NCBI GenBank assembly: GCA_031275955.1
Contig: JAISNZ010000023.1
Location: 1-8,207, forward strand
From: Desulfovibrio sp.
GTDB taxonomy: Bacteria; Desulfobacterota; Desulfovibrionia; Desulfovibrionales; Desulfovibrionaceae
Length of the DNA: 8,207 bases
Direction of reading: 5' to 3'
The notes below the pieces were generated by a model. It did no database searches, had not been told where the DNA came from, and saw nothing but the letters and a program-made list of their open reading frames with translations. Positions 1-5,622 of the stretch are shown here, piece after piece; position 1 is the first letter of the stretch; the number at the start of each line of letters is the position of its first letter. The position numbers and the translations under genes were made by a program.

Positions 1-710
1 GCCAGGACGACGATCTCCGGCGAATGGAACCAGTCCAGTTCCTTGCCCCGGTCCAGCATCATCTGGAAGGCGCCCACCCCGCAAATGAGGAGGCCGAGGC
101 CCACGGCGCTGACCGGCAGAGACTCCCGCGGCGTTTCCCGGCCGCCCAGAAGGCGCAGCGCCAGGGAGAGCACCAGGATGCCCAGGGGGATATTGAGGAA
201 AAAGATCCAGCCCCAGGGGAGATTGTCGCTGATATAGCCCCCCAGAATGGGGCCGAAGATGGGCGCCACGGATACGGTCATGGACCAGAGAGCAATGACC
301 ATGTTGCGCCGTTCCGGGGAACAATTGGTGATCAAAAGGCTCTGGGCCAGGGGCACCATGGGCCCGCCCGCGGCGCCCTGGAAGATCCGGAAGACCACCA
401 GCATGCCCAGGTTGGTGGCAAGGCCGCAGAACAGGGACATGAGGGTAAAAAGCCCGGTGGACCACAAAAAAAGCCGGACCTGACCCAGGCGTTTCGCCAG
501 CCAGCCGGAAACGGGCAGGGCGATGGCGTTGGCCACGGCGTAAGAGGTGATGATCCAGGTTCCCTGCGTGCTGGAGACCCCCAGATTTCCCGCGATGGTG
601 GGAATGGAGACGTTGGCGATGGTGGTGTCCAGGACCTGCATGAAGGTCCCCAAAGGCAGGGCCACTGTCAAAAGGGCCATGCGCCAGCCGGTGAGCGGTT
701 CGTGCGGCAT
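1..710 (-). CDS. emrB: EmrB-like multidrug efflux transporter, DHA2 family (MFS), 3'-truncated by the window edge
   Basis: This is the inner-membrane proton-driven drug exporter of an EmrAB-TolC type tripartite pump. The gene reads leftwards from an ATG at 710-708 and stays open for 236 codons to the window edge, so roughly the N-terminal half of a normal ~500-residue, 14-helix protein is present. Visible motifs are the DHA2 signature LDTTIANVSIP (residues 27-37) in the first helix, motif A as GWLAKRLGQVR (69-79), the motif B arginine in RIFQG (108-112), and antiporter motif C as APIFGPILGG (149-158). GWIFFLNIPLG (167-177) is also typical of EmrB/QacA proteins. The start lies 5 bp after the emrA stop, with only a poor ribosome site, so translation is probably coupled to emrA. 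The family is certain; the drug specificity cannot be read from sequence. Confidence 0.95.
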   Translation of the reverse strand, partial: MPHEPLTGWRMALLTVALPLGTFMQVLDTTIANVSIPTIAGNLGVSSTQGTWIITSYAVANAIALPVSGWLAKRLGQVRLFLWSTGLFTLMSLFCGLATNLGMLVVFRIFQGAAGGPMVPLAQSLLITNCSPERRNMVIALWSMTVSVAPIFGPILGGYISDNLPWGWIFFLNIPLGILVLSLALRLLGGRETPRESLPVSAVGLGLLICGVGAFQMMLDRGKELDWFHSPEIVVL

Positions 711-715
711 GGGGG

Positions 716-1888
716 CTACCAGGCGCTGTTGGCGCGGATGATCTCTTCGATTTCCGCGTTGACGGAGGCCGGATCAAGAGTCAGGACATCGGTGGCGTAA
801 AGGGCCGGCGTTTCCGTGGCCGGGGCCAGCATCCGGCCCCGGGCGTCGGAGACGTCCACGCTGACGAGGCAGGACAGCCCCAGGAGCAGGGGATTCTGGG
901 CCACTTCGTCCGGGTTGAGGGCGATTTTCACGGGCACGCGCTGGATCACCTTGATCCAGTTGCCGGTGGCGTTTTCCGGAGGCAGGAGGGAAAAACTGCT
1001 GCCGGTGCCGGCCGTGAACCCGGCCACCGTGCCCTGATAGAGGACGGAACCGCCGTAGAAATCCGTCCGGATGACCGCGGGCTGCCCGATGCGCATCCGG
1101 GAGAGCTGCACCTCCTTGAAATTGGCGTCCACCCATATCCCGGCAAGGGGAATGACCGCCATGAGGGGCTGCCCCGGCGTAACGCGCAGGCCCACCTGGG
1201 CGGAACGGCGGGCGACAAAGCCGTCCACCGGGCTTGCGATCTCGCAGCGTTTGAGAGCCAGCCAGGCCTCGCGCACCCGATCCGCGGCCAGGAGAACCTG
1301 GGGCTGCTCCCGCAGGGGGCCTTCGCCCAGAAGGGCATGATTGGCCTCCAGGGCCAGCCGGGCCGCCCTGAGGGCGGATTGGGCGATGGCCGCATTGTCG
1401 CGGGCATGGCTGAGTTCTTCCTCGCTGACGGACATGGCCGTGCGGTGTTCCCGCCGGCGGGCGTAATCGCTCCAGGCCTTGTCATATTCCCTGAGGCGCT
1501 GATCCGCTATGGCGGACAGCCGCTCGGATTCCAGCATCAGGCCGCGGGTGCGGCGCACGGTATCGGCCAGGGAGGCGCGGGCGCGGGACAAGGCCAGACG
1601 GGCGTCCGTGTCGTCCAGGCGGACAAGGATTTGCCCGGAGCGGACGGCCTGGGTGTTGTCCGCGAAAATCTCCTTGACCGTGCCGGTCACCTGGGCGGAA
1701 ATCCTGGCCTGATTCCCGGAAACATAGGCGTCATCCGTGGATTCCCGCGCAGCGAGGAAAAAGATCCAGTAGAACAGCCATGCCCCTCCGGCCAGCAGGA
1801 AAAACAGGCAGAGGCCGCCCACCAGCCGGCCCCGGAGGCCGGCGCCCTGGAAGGAGGCGCGCAGAGAAGCGGAAGACAGGTTCGGCAT
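716..1888 (-). CDS. emrA: EmrA-like membrane-fusion (HlyD-family) efflux protein
   Basis: This is the periplasmic adaptor that links the EmrB transporter to a TolC-like outer-membrane channel; 390 residues matches the family. It has a short cytoplasmic N-terminus and one transmembrane segment at about residues 22-46. The EmrA hallmark STDDAYVSG (50-58) and a first lipoyl half-motif (about 62-95) follow. A long Ala/Arg/Glu-rich coiled-coil hairpin spans about 97-190. The second lipoyl half begins at SPVDGFVARRSAQVG (199-213), and a beta-barrel domain carries LPPENATGNWIKVIQRVPVKI-type sequence near 292-312. The start at 1888 is supported by AAGGA seven bases upstream on the minus strand and by a TTGACA promoter further up. 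emrB follows after 5 bp, giving a two-gene operon at least. No MarR or TetR regulator gene lies in the window. Confidence 0.95.
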   Translation of the reverse strand: MPNLSSASLRASFQGAGLRGRLVGGLCLFFLLAGGAWLFYWIFFLAARESTDDAYVSGNQARISAQVTGTVKEIFADNTQAVRSGQILVRLDDTDARLALSRARASLADTVRRTRGLMLESERLSAIADQRLREYDKAWSDYARRREHRTAMSVSEEELSHARDNAAIAQSALRAARLALEANHALLGEGPLREQPQVLLAADRVREAWLALKRCEIASPVDGFVARRSAQVGLRVTPGQPLMAVIPLAGIWVDANFKEVQLSRMRIGQPAVIRTDFYGGSVLYQGTVAGFTAGTGSSFSLLPPENATGNWIKVIQRVPVKIALNPDEVAQNPLLLGLSCLVSVDVSDARGRMLAPATETPALYATDVLTLDPASVNAEIEEIIRANSAW

Positions 1889-1924
1889 AACTGTGTCCTT
1901 GACGGCGGATCCGTCTCTGGGCGG

Positions 1925-1953
1925 AGAATGGAGGGATAGCGGTTCCCTGTCAA
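1925..1953 (-). promoter_or_regulatory. Predicted sigma-70-type promoter of emrAB
   Basis: On the minus strand a perfect -35 box TTGACA (1953-1948) is followed by a 17-bp spacer and CATTCT (1930-1925) as a weak -10 (three of six consensus bases). Transcription would start near 1918, about 30 bases before the emrA ATG, leaving room for the AAGGA ribosome site. The perfect -35 and exact spacing make it a good candidate; the weak -10 suggests a regulated or modest promoter. Confidence 0.6.
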
Positions 1954-1965
1954 GCCGCGGCGCGG

Positions 1966-1999
1966 GATTTTTCCTTTCGGCCGGGGGCCGCGAAAAATC
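1966..1999. promoter_or_regulatory. Inverted repeat between the divergent promoters, possible operator
   Basis: Two nested inverted repeats with nearly the same centre lie between the two -35 boxes. The inner one is CGGCC-GGG-GGCCG (1978-1990). The outer one is GATTTTT (1966-1972) with AAAAATC (1993-1999). A dyad here could bind a regulator controlling one or both divergent units, as MarR/TetR-type repressors often do for efflux operons. The arms are short and GC-rich inverted repeats arise by chance, so this is only a candidate. Confidence 0.25.
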
Positions 2000-2001
2000 T
2001 C

Positions 2002-2030
2002 TTGATCCGCCGGCGGGAGGGCGCTATGAT
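2002..2030 (+). promoter_or_regulatory. Predicted sigma-70-type promoter of the radical SAM / DUF4130 operon
   Basis: TTGATC (2002-2007) and TATGAT (2025-2030) are separated by 17 bp and match the -35 and -10 consensus at four and five of six positions. Transcription would start near 2037, giving a leader of about 50 bases that is AT-rich, unlike its surroundings. The gene's ribosome site AGGAG (2074-2078) sits 10 bases before the ATG. Confidence 0.65.
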
Positions 2031-2088
2031 GTTTATATAGATAACCAAAGCGGCAATAATAAATTGTTTTTACAGGAGATTAAAAAAA

Positions 2089-3363
2089 ATGACGGAAGCG
2101 ACCGCGCGCAAGCTTGTCCTCCTGGCGGCAGCGGCGAAATATGATGCTTCCTGCGCCTCCAGCGGCACGACCCGGCGCAGCAGCCGGGGGGGCGTGGGCA
2201 CGGCCTCCGGCTGGGGGATCTGCCATTCCTTTGCCGGGGACGGGCGCTGCATTTCCCTGTTGAAGATCCTGTACAGCAATGTCTGCCGTTATGACTGCGC
2301 CTACTGCGTCAACCGCCGGAGCAACGACATTCCCCGCGCCTCTTTCGACGTGCGGGAACTGGCGGACCTGACCATTGAGTTTTACCGGCGCAATTACATT
2401 GAAGGTCTGTTCCTGAGTTCCGGCGTGGTCCACAGCCCGGATCACACCATGGAACGCCTTGTCCAGGTGGCGCGGGAACTGCGCCGGAGGCGCCGCTTCA
2501 ATGGCTATATCCATCTGAAGGCCATTCCCGGGGCCAGTCCGGAACTGGTGCGCCAGGCCGGGCTTTTCGCCGACCGCCTCAGCGTGAATGTGGAAATTCC
2601 CGCCGAGGCGGATCTGCGCCGGCTGGCCCCGGAGAAAGACCATCAGAGCGTCTATGCGCCCATGGGCCATATCCGCGCCCGGATTCTGGAAAACCGGGAG
2701 GATCGGAAAAAATACCGCCATGTCCCCTCCTTTGTCCCGGCCGGGCAGAGCACCCAGATGATTATCGGCGCCGGCGGGGAGGCGGATCGCGATATCCTCC
2801 GCCTGGCCTCTTTCCTTTACCGGGGGCCGGAACTGAAACGGGTCTACTACTCAGGTTTCATTCCGGTGAATCCGGATGACGACCGCCTGCCCGCCCTGCG
2901 GGAACCGCCCCTGGTCCGGGAAAACCGTCTGTATCAGGCGGACTGGCTCCTGCGCTTTTATGCCTTCACGGCCGAGGAAATCCTTGACGGCCCCTCCCCG
3001 AACCTGGATGCGGACATTGACCCCAAACTGGCCTGGGCCTTGCGCCATCCGGAATACTTTCCCCTGGACGTCAACAGGGCCGACTACGCCCAGATCCTGC
3101 GCGTGCCCGGCATCGGCCTGCAATCCGCCCGGCGCATTGTCCTGGCCCGGCGCCATGCCCGGCTCAACGCCGGGCATCTCAGGCAAATGGGCGTTGTCCT
3201 CAAACGGGCCCAGTATTTTTTGCTCAACCAGGAAACCCCTGTACTGACCATTCAGGACGCCGGTCCGGCCCGTGTGCGCGCGGCCCTGAACCCCGTCGGC
3301 GCCCCCCGCCAACTGTCTCTCTGGAACACGGACGGAACAGCCCATGCCGGCCTTTCTCTATGA
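2089..3363 (+). CDS. Putative DNA modification/repair radical SAM protein (TIGR03916-like)
   Basis: A 424-residue radical SAM enzyme of the family annotated as 'putative DNA modification/repair radical SAM protein'; its substrate is unknown. The [4Fe-4S]/SAM-binding motif is CRYDCAYC, with cysteines at 66, 70 and 73 (CX3CX2C). The family-typical N-terminal block has further cysteines at 22, 45 and 54 (DASCASSG; GICHSFAGDGRC), possible extra metal ligands. INRRSND-type sequence follows the core motif as VNRRSND (74-80). Near the C-terminus, LRVPGIGLQSARRIVLARR (347-365) is a helix-hairpin-helix, a non-specific DNA-binding element, which is the main sequence argument for a nucleic-acid substrate. 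The start is fixed by AGGAG ten bases upstream. Its 3' end overlaps the next gene by 20 bp, so the two are almost certainly co-expressed. Family assignment is from recalled motifs; the reaction is not established. Confidence 0.9.
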   Translation: MTEATARKLVLLAAAAKYDASCASSGTTRRSSRGGVGTASGWGICHSFAGDGRCISLLKILYSNVCRYDCAYCVNRRSNDIPRASFDVRELADLTIEFYRRNYIEGLFLSSGVVHSPDHTMERLVQVARELRRRRRFNGYIHLKAIPGASPELVRQAGLFADRLSVNVEIPAEADLRRLAPEKDHQSVYAPMGHIRARILENREDRKKYRHVPSFVPAGQSTQMIIGAGGEADRDILRLASFLYRGPELKRVYYSGFIPVNPDDDRLPALREPPLVRENRLYQADWLLRFYAFTAEEILDGPSPNLDADIDPKLAWALRHPEYFPLDVNRADYAQILRVPGIGLQSARRIVLARRHARLNAGHLRQMGVVLKRAQYFLLNQETPVLTIQDAGPARVRAALNPVGAPRQLSLWNTDGTAHAGLSL

Positions 3364-4117
3364 CCGAACCTTTGAGGGCTTGCTCTGCGCGCTGTTCGAC
3401 GCCTACAGCCGCAAAGACTTTCCCGATGTCCTGCTGGCCGCGGGCGATGTCCTGCCCTTGCCGGCGATGCGGACGCATCGCGTGCTCACCAGCCGGGACA
3501 GGGCGATCCGGGTCTGGAAGGGGCTGGCGGGAAAACTTTCCCCCAACGCCCTGCACAGCCTCGCCTATGCCTGGCTGGGAGAGGAGGAAGGAGGCGACAT
3601 CCGGCTCTTGCGCTGCATGCGCAAAGTTTTTGACAGCCGGGGTTCCCCGGAGACGGACCTGGGTGATTTCCTTGCCGTTTTCCGCCTGGCCCGCAAAGTC
3701 AACCGCGAAGCGCACAGGCTGCAAGGTTTCGCCCGTTTCCAGAAGACCGCCCAGGGGGTCTATTTCGCGGCCGTCGAACCCCGCTACGACCTTCTGCCCC
3801 TGCTTGCCCCCCATTTCGCCGCACGCTTCCCCGACCAGCAGTGGATTCTCTACGATGTGGGACGCCGCTACGGCCTTTTCTGCGACAAGGGCGCCTACCG
3901 GGACATAACCCTGGCTGCGGGCTGCCTGCGGCAGAACCGCCTGGAGGACGGCCTGCTGGCTGACGGGGAAAAAATCTTCCAAACCCTCTGGAAGAGCTAC
4001 TGCCAGGCCCTGACCATCCAGGAACGCCTGAATCCGAAGCTGCAGAGCCGCTGTCTGCCGCGCCGCTACTGGCCCTACCTGACGGAGATGGCTGAAAGCG
4101 CGCAAATCTCCTCCTGA
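3344..4117 (+). CDS. DUF4130 / TIGR03915-like probable DNA metabolism protein, partner of the radical SAM gene
   Basis: A soluble 257-residue protein with no signal peptide or membrane segment. Recognisable family blocks are YDRTFEGLLCALFDAY (6-21), REAHRLQGFARFQ (121-133), YFAAVEPRYDLLPLLAPHF (140-158) followed by RFPDQQWILYD (161-171), and near the end NPKLQSRCLPRRYWPYLTEM (230-249). In many genomes this family sits beside the radical SAM gene, and in some it is fused to a uracil-DNA glycosylase-like domain. Here the protein ends where such a domain would begin, so only the DUF4130 part is present. The ATG lies 20 bp inside the radical SAM gene, with a modest ACGGAA ribosome site, which indicates translational coupling. 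Its biochemical role is unknown; DNA repair or modification is inferred from family association. Confidence 0.87.
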   Translation: MPAFLYDRTFEGLLCALFDAYSRKDFPDVLLAAGDVLPLPAMRTHRVLTSRDRAIRVWKGLAGKLSPNALHSLAYAWLGEEEGGDIRLLRCMRKVFDSRGSPETDLGDFLAVFRLARKVNREAHRLQGFARFQKTAQGVYFAAVEPRYDLLPLLAPHFAARFPDQQWILYDVGRRYGLFCDKGAYRDITLAAGCLRQNRLEDGLLADGEKIFQTLWKSYCQALTIQERLNPKLQSRCLPRRYWPYLTEMAESAQISS

Positions 4118-4463
4118 TTCGAATTTCACGGCACAACCGCATCCATGCGGTTGTGCCGTGGCGGCTGCGGCGGGAACGTGGCCTTGCCCCCCAAACCGCC
4201 CCCGGCAGGGGTGGAACCCCGGGAGAGCGGCGCTTTGCGGCCAAGCCGCGGGCAGGATCCCGTCATATTCCTGACATTTTGCCGCCTTTTGCCCGTCCTG
4301 GAGCGATTTCGCTTTGAGCTTGCCGCCTGACGGCGGCCCGCCCGCGCCAATCTCGCGGGCGTCGCTGCGCTTCGCGCCGCCAGGGCATTTTCCCGAATAT
4401 ACAAGGTGAAGGTGAAAATGCTCGAGCCGCTCCGGCAAGGAGAAGGGCCGCCGCGCGGAGTTT
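4118..4463. other. Gene-free, palindrome-rich spacer upstream of the flagellar promoter
   Basis: No supported gene lies here. Open frames on both strands are rich in Arg, Pro, Ala and Gly, lack ribosome sites and match no family I recognise. Several inverted repeats are packed in: the 16-bp-arm repeat at 4127-4160, GGGGT-GGA-ACCCC (4208-4220), GCGGC-CAA-GCCGC (4237-4249), CCGCC-TGAC-GGCGG (4323-4336) and an 8-bp stem CGCCCGCG/CGCGGGCG with a 7-base loop (4339-4361). It may be a dispersed intergenic repeat, or hold binding sites for the sigma-54 activator of the downstream promoter. Confidence 0.5.
4127..4160. terminator. Perfect 16-bp inverted repeat, possible terminator hairpin
   Basis: The arms CACGGCACAACCGCAT (4127-4142) and ATGCGGTTGTGCCGTG (4145-4160) are exact reverse complements around a CC centre, starting nine bases after the DUF4130 stop. 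In RNA this would fold into a very stable hairpin, with a real loop of about six bases. The position fits the 3' end of the radical SAM operon. However, no T-tract follows on either strand, so it is not a canonical intrinsic terminator. It could instead protect the 3' end from RNases or be a protein-binding dyad. Confidence 0.5.
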
Positions 4464-4480
4464 TTGGCAAGTATCTTGCA
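4464..4480 (+). promoter_or_regulatory. Sigma-54 (RpoN) promoter of the flgFGAH operon
   Basis: The 17 bases TTGGCAAGTATCTTGCA match the sigma-54 consensus YTGGCACG-N4-TTGCW at every fixed position except one (A for C). The invariant GG (-24) and GC (-12) are correctly separated by 10 bases. Transcription would start near 4491, leaving a leader of about 113 bases before flgF. Flagellar rod and ring genes in many polar flagellates depend on sigma-54 and an FlrC/FleQ-type activator, so the position agrees with the downstream genes. The activator's binding site was not identified. Confidence 0.8.
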
Positions 4481-4558
4481 TGTTCCCGGCAGACAAGAAA
4501 AAAGGGTTCAGGCCGCCTCTTTGGGGGAGCAAAGCCTCGCTCAAAAGAAGAGGTCAGC

Positions 4559-4598
4559 CCGGGAAATCCCCAAGGCCCGGCGTCCTTTCCCGGAGGAG
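4559..4598 (+). promoter_or_regulatory. flgF ribosome binding site with a potential occluding hairpin
   Basis: A strong Shine-Dalgarno sequence GGAGGAG (4592-4598) lies five bases before the flgF ATG and decides that start. Its first two bases are also the end of an 8-bp complementarity, CCGGGAAA (4559-4566) with TTTCCCGG (4586-4593), with a 19-base loop. The hairpin could partly hide the ribosome site, but the region is GC-rich and the pairing may be incidental. Confidence 0.45.
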
Positions 4599-4603
4599 TC
4601 CAT

Positions 4604-5383
4604 ATGCAGGAAGCCATGTTCAGCGCCCTTTTCGGAGCGTTGTCCAACGAGCACCGGGTGAACAGCATCGCCAACAACCTGGCCAACGTGAACACGACCG
4701 GCTACAAGCGCGATCTGCTGGCCTTTCGCGATACCTTCGCCATGTACGCCCATGACCAGATCATGGAACCCATGGTTAATCTGCGTTCCAAAAAGCTCTT
4801 TCCCGAGCCGCAGCACATGGCCAGACCCCGTATCGCCCTGGCCTATACGGATTTTCAGCAGGCCGGCCTCAAGGTGACCGGCGCCCCCTTTGATCTGGCC
4901 ATCAGCGGCGAGGGATTTTTCCGCGTGGAGACGCCGCAGGGGGAATTTTACACCCGCAACGGACACTTTCGCCTGACCGCCGAAGGACAGTTGATCACGG
5001 AACAGGGATATCCGGTCCTGGGGGAAGGCGGGGAGATTGTCCTGCCCGGCGGGGTCAGGAATTTCACCATTGCCGAGGACGGCCGTATTTTTGCCGATGG
5101 CGAGCTGGCCGGCCAGATTGCCCTGGTGGGAATCGAACCGCAGAGCAATCTGGAAAAGATGGGGCGCAACCTGTACCGCGCCAAAAACGGCGCCGAAATT
5201 GAGGAGGTGGAGACCGCCGCCTACCTGGCGCAGGGCTTTCTGGAAACAGCCAACGTGGACGCCGTATATGAGATGGTCAACATGATCGAGGCCCAGCGCC
5301 AGTTTGAGGCCTACGCCAAGATCATGCAGACCAGCGATACGCTGGACAAGGCCGCCAGCGACAGAGTGGGGAGGGCACGGTAA
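4604..5383 (+). CDS. flgF: Flagellar proximal rod protein FlgF
   Basis: FlgF is an exported axial protein that forms part of the proximal rod of the flagellar basal body. This copy is 259 residues, close to the usual ~250. The N-terminal rod signature is NSIANNLANVNTTGYK (20-35), the central FlgE/F/G-type segment includes FDLAISGEGFFRV (96-108), and the C-terminal coiled segment around NVDAVYEMVNMIEAQRQFEAY (217-237) is the conserved axial-protein tail. It has no signal peptide, as expected for a substrate of the flagellar type III export apparatus. The ATG at 4604 is preferred over the in-frame ATG at 4406 because it has GGAGGAG and starts at the family's conserved N-terminus; the upstream extension would overlap the sigma-54 promoter. 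It is the first gene of the operon. Confidence 0.96.
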   Translation: MQEAMFSALFGALSNEHRVNSIANNLANVNTTGYKRDLLAFRDTFAMYAHDQIMEPMVNLRSKKLFPEPQHMARPRIALAYTDFQQAGLKVTGAPFDLAISGEGFFRVETPQGEFYTRNGHFRLTAEGQLITEQGYPVLGEGGEIVLPGGVRNFTIAEDGRIFADGELAGQIALVGIEPQSNLEKMGRNLYRAKNGAEIEEVETAAYLAQGFLETANVDAVYEMVNMIEAQRQFEAYAKIMQTSDTLDKAASDRVGRAR

Positions 5384-5622
5384 TGGAACAGAGCATCGCC
5401 CTTGGAGGCGCCCTTCGCCCCTGCGCGGAGCCGGGCAAGGTCTCCGGCCGTCCGGGAGGCGTTCCCTCCGGAGGCGGCCTCCGGCGCGGCCTTTTCGCCG
5501 TCCTGGAAGCCGCCCGTGTGTACAGCGCTCCCCATATCCTCAGCGCGGAATGCCTGCCGGCCGGAAACGCCCCCCTCCCCGGCACAGGCCATCTCCAGGG
5601 GCAAGGAGTTTCCTGCTCATGA
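5383..5622 (+). CDS. Doubtful 79-codon ORF between flgF and flgG, coupled to both
   Basis: This ORF starts within the flgF stop (TAATG at 5381-5385) and stops within the flgG start (ATGA at 5619-5622). It has a good Shine-Dalgarno, GGGGAGGG, about eight bases before its ATG. These are the hallmarks of translational coupling. The predicted protein is Gly/Ala/Pro-rich with five cysteines and no domain, signal peptide or membrane segment that I recognise. Against it, GC by codon position (hand count about 78%, 63%, 73% for positions 1, 2, 3) does not show the strong third-position excess expected of a real gene here, and flgG has its own ribosome site. It may be a genuine small flagellar-operon gene, a remnant, or chance. 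Confidence 0.3.
   Translation: MEQSIALGGALRPCAEPGKVSGRPGGVPSGGGLRRGLFAVLEAARVYSAPHILSAECLPAGNAPLPGTGHLQGQGVSCS
5468..5484 (+). other. GC-rich hairpin in the flgF-flgG gap
   Basis: CCGGAGG (5468-5474) and CCTCCGG (5478-5484) form a perfect 7-bp stem with a CGG loop. An alternative fold pairs TCCGG..AGG (5451-5459) with CCTCCGGA (5465-5472). The only T-run nearby (CTTTT, 5491-5495) is too short and too far for a standard terminator. It could pause transcription or affect mRNA stability between flgF and flgG. Confidence 0.35.

Noticed and set aside
24..800. Long plus-strand open frame (258 codons)
   Set aside because: It is the antisense shadow of emrB/emrA, whose minus-strand translation has clear family motifs; the plus-strand product is low-complexity Gly/His/Gln/Pro-rich sequence.
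3224..4438. 404-codon minus-strand frame opposite the DUF4130 gene
   Set aside because: It overlaps two convincing plus-strand genes and the palindromic spacer, lacks a ribosome site and resembles no family.
4406..4603. N-terminal extension of flgF from an upstream in-frame ATG
   Set aside because: The extra 66 residues do not resemble FlgF, overlap the sigma-54 promoter and precede the strong GGAGGAG at the family-consistent start.
5304..5618. N-terminal extension of flgG into the flgF 3' end
   Set aside because: It would overlap flgF, has Arg/Pro-rich non-flagellar sequence, and the MMRSLW start with AAGGAG fits the family.
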